This document shows, in pieces, positions 8,339 to 9,437 of a stretch of DNA of 9,437 nucleotides. How positions within the stretch are numbered: position 1 is the stretch's first letter; each line of letters starts with the position of its first letter. Made by a program: the position numbers and the translations under genes. Source of the DNA: Betaproteobacteria bacterium TMED156 (GTDB lineage: Bacteria > Pseudomonadota > Gammaproteobacteria > Burkholderiales > Burkholderiaceae_A); the NCBI GenBank assembly GCA_002171155.1, contig NHHF01000071.1:1-9437 (forward strand), in the 5' to 3' direction. The notes beneath the pieces are model-generated. The model did no database searches and was not told the origin of the DNA. It saw only the letters and a list, made by a program, of their open reading frames with translations.

Positions 8339-8791
8339 ATGGCAATTACAAAAAGATTAGTTAAAGGATCAGCATTAACTCATACAGAGTTAGATGGCAA
8401 TTTTACTGACTACGAAACATTTAAAGCATTATATAACACTGTTGATTATTCAGTAGCCAATGACGGAAAAGTATTATATTGGGATAATTCTGCTAATACT
8501 GTAAGAGTAAAAACTTTATCAGCATCTGATATTAGTAATTTTTCATCACAATTTGATACATTATTAGCTGGTAAAACTACAGCTAATTTAACTGAAGATC
8601 CATCGAATTTATATTTCACAAATGCAAGAGCTGATGCAAGAGTTGACGGTGTTGCAAGAATCACAGTACCAAGCTATACAACAACGGCTAGAGATGCATT
8701 ATCAAGTGTTGCTAATGGAGAAATTATTTACAACACAACAGATAACAAACTTCAAGCATATGAAAATAGTGCATGGGTAAATTTAGTATAG
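8339..8791 (+). CDS. Small tail-fibre-like structural protein (150 aa)
   Basis: This is a complete 150-residue protein. Residues 1-48 form the N-terminal domain seen in many marine T4-like phage fibre proteins (MAITKRLVKGSALTH, then ELDGNFTDY and GKVLYW), probably used for attachment to the virion. Residues 83-102 carry a fibre repeat, NLTEDPSNLYFTNAR followed by ADARV. The end, YTTTARDALSSVANGEIIYN then LQAYENSAWVNLV, is the closing motif of many phage fibre proteins, so the protein appears intact though short: an anchor, one repeat and a cap. No catalytic motif, signal peptide or membrane segment is visible. It follows the giant gene by 31 bases and precedes a paralogue by 9 bases, fitting a late fibre operon. 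The start is supported by a purine-rich RBS. Its precise place in the virion and any receptor are unknown. Confidence 0.8.
   Translation: MAITKRLVKGSALTHTELDGNFTDYETFKALYNTVDYSVANDGKVLYWDNSANTVRVKTLSASDISNFSSQFDTLLAGKTTANLTEDPSNLYFTNARADARVDGVARITVPSYTTTARDALSSVANGEIIYNTTDNKLQAYENSAWVNLV
8363..8380 (+). repeat. 18-bp exact repeat, copy 1 (paralogous fibre 5' ends)
   Basis: AAAGGATCAGCATTAACT encodes the KGSALT segment and recurs exactly at 8825-8842 in the next gene. It marks the shared N-terminal domain of the two fibre paralogues and could serve as a homology seed for recombination between fibre genes. A simple conserved-codon explanation is also possible. Confidence 0.7.
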
Positions 8792-8793
8792 GG
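8789..8793 (+). promoter_or_regulatory. Ribosome binding site overlapping the upstream stop codon
   Basis: TAGGG contains the TAG stop of the 150-residue fibre gene and an AGGG Shine-Dalgarno core at 8790-8793, seven bases before the ATG at 8801. The overlap suggests translational coupling between the two fibre genes. No separate late promoter is seen in the 9-base gap. Confidence 0.6.
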
Positions 8794-8800
8794 TTATAAT

Positions 8801-9437
8801 ATGGCAGTAACATTAAGACAAGACAAAGGATCAGCATTAACTTACAATGAGTTAGATGCCAATTTCTCTGATTACAAAACGTTTAGAGATACGTTTGATC
8901 AAAGTTTATGGATAAGTGGCAATGCTGGAAAAGTTTTATATTGGAATAATGCAAATGCAAAAGTAGAATTAAAATCAATTAATTCAGATAATGTAATAGA
9001 AGGTTCAACAAATTTATTTTATACCCAAGCAAGATTCGATAATAGTTTAGCAGGAAAAACTACAGACAACCTAACAGAAGGTTCGACAAATTTATTTTAT
9101 ACAGATGCCAGAGTAGCAACTAAAATTAGTACGATGAGCATGACTTCACTTACTGACGTTGTTAATGTCAGTGCTGGTGATGATGGAAAAGTTTTACGTT
9201 ATAATAACACTAGTGGTAAATTTGAATTTAATACTATGTTGCGTGATTCTATACTTCCAGTAACAAACTATGGAACTCTTACTGACGGTACAGTTATTTC
9301 TGGAGCAACAGGAGTAACAACGACACAAATAGAATCACTATCAAATGTTAATCCAACTCAAGCAACAAACGGACAAGTACTTGTTTATAATGCAAGTGCA
9401 AGTGAATGGCAACCAGGTACAGTTACAACAGGAGGAA
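8801..9437 (+). CDS. Tail-fibre-like structural protein, 3' end outside window
   Basis: The frame is open from the ATG at 8801 to the window edge, giving 212 complete codons. Residues 1-60 are paralogous to the preceding gene (29 of 60 identical without gaps): MAVTLRQDKGSALTY, then ELDANFSDY and GKVLYW. Residues 67-75 and 93-101 repeat EGSTNLFYT exactly with a 26-residue period, each followed by x-AR. From residue 116, SLTDVVNVSAGDDGKVLRYN, and from 179, SLSNV then GQVLVYN and EWQPG, are two copies of the SL-[TS]-[DN]-V...G-[KQ]-VL-x-YN repeat frequent in phage fibres. The repeats continue towards the edge, so this protein is longer than its neighbour. The role is probably a virion fibre or adhesin subunit. 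A C-terminal receptor-binding or chaperone domain, if present, is not visible. The start is supported by AGGG seven bases upstream. Confidence 0.8.
   Translation, partial: MAVTLRQDKGSALTYNELDANFSDYKTFRDTFDQSLWISGNAGKVLYWNNANAKVELKSINSDNVIEGSTNLFYTQARFDNSLAGKTTDNLTEGSTNLFYTDARVATKISTMSMTSLTDVVNVSAGDDGKVLRYNNTSGKFEFNTMLRDSILPVTNYGTLTDGTVISGATGVTTTQIESLSNVNPTQATNGQVLVYNASASEWQPGTVTTGG
8825..8842 (+). repeat. 18-bp exact repeat, copy 2
   Basis: This is the second copy of AAAGGATCAGCATTAACT, 462 bases after the first, at nearly the same distance from its own ATG (24 bases in both genes). Identical placement shows that the two 5' ends descend from one sequence. Confidence 0.7.
8998..9024 (+). repeat. 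27-bp direct repeat in fibre gene, copy 1
   Basis: It starts AGAAGGTTC and ends TTTATTTTATAC, and encodes EGSTNLFYT. It matches 9076-9102 at 26 of 27 positions; the single difference is A9007 against G in copy 2. The copies are 78 bases apart, exactly 26 codons, so gain or loss of a unit would keep the frame. Confidence 0.75.
9076..9102 (+). repeat. 27-bp direct repeat in fibre gene, copy 2
   Basis: This is the second copy of the EGSTNLFYT-coding unit, with one synonymous difference (TCG for TCA serine). High identity at DNA level suggests a recent duplication or gene conversion rather than only protein-level conservation. The related unit in the preceding gene (8585 onward) is more diverged. 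Confidence 0.75.

Overview
The window looks like part of the late virion-structure (tail/baseplate and tail-fibre) region of an AT-rich, T4-like marine myovirus genome. GC is about one third by eye. All genes are on the plus strand. I recognise conserved blocks in the first gene that I associate with the very large 'virion structural protein' of marine T4-like phages infecting cyanobacteria and SAR11 bacteria. The low GC fits a Prochlorococcus or Pelagibacter-type host, but the host is inference.

Layout: positions 1-8307 are one giant reading frame, open at the left edge, with 2,768 residues visible. Its start lies upstream of the window; the ATG at 67 is probably internal. The protein alternates conserved scaffold blocks with inserted-looking adhesion modules: two beta modules of the GE-I-x-G-x-TSGA type, four stretches resembling chitin/carbohydrate-binding CBM5/12 domains, and a Gly/Ala/Thr-rich beta-repeat tract with higher GC. 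The gene ends in three consecutive in-frame stops that overlap a T4-type late promoter motif (GATAAATA).

A 31-base spacer follows. Next comes a 150-residue mini tail fibre (8339-8791). Nine bases later begins a paralogous fibre gene (8801 to the right edge, 3' incomplete). The two fibre genes share an N-terminal domain (29 of 60 identical residues by hand alignment) and NL-[YF]-[YF]-T-x-AR repeats. Together they suggest an array of fibre paralogues made by duplication and diversification, probably co-transcribed late in infection.

The genes presumably supply the distal tail: the giant protein as a structural or baseplate-associated component, and the small proteins as fibre or adhesin subunits. 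No RNA genes, CRISPR arrays, insertion sequences, integration sites or minus-strand genes were supported. The most unusual points are an apparent nested insertion of three modules near the C-terminus of the giant protein, and a strand-polarised distribution of the pentamer CGTCA/TGACG. All matches to known families are from memory, without a database search.
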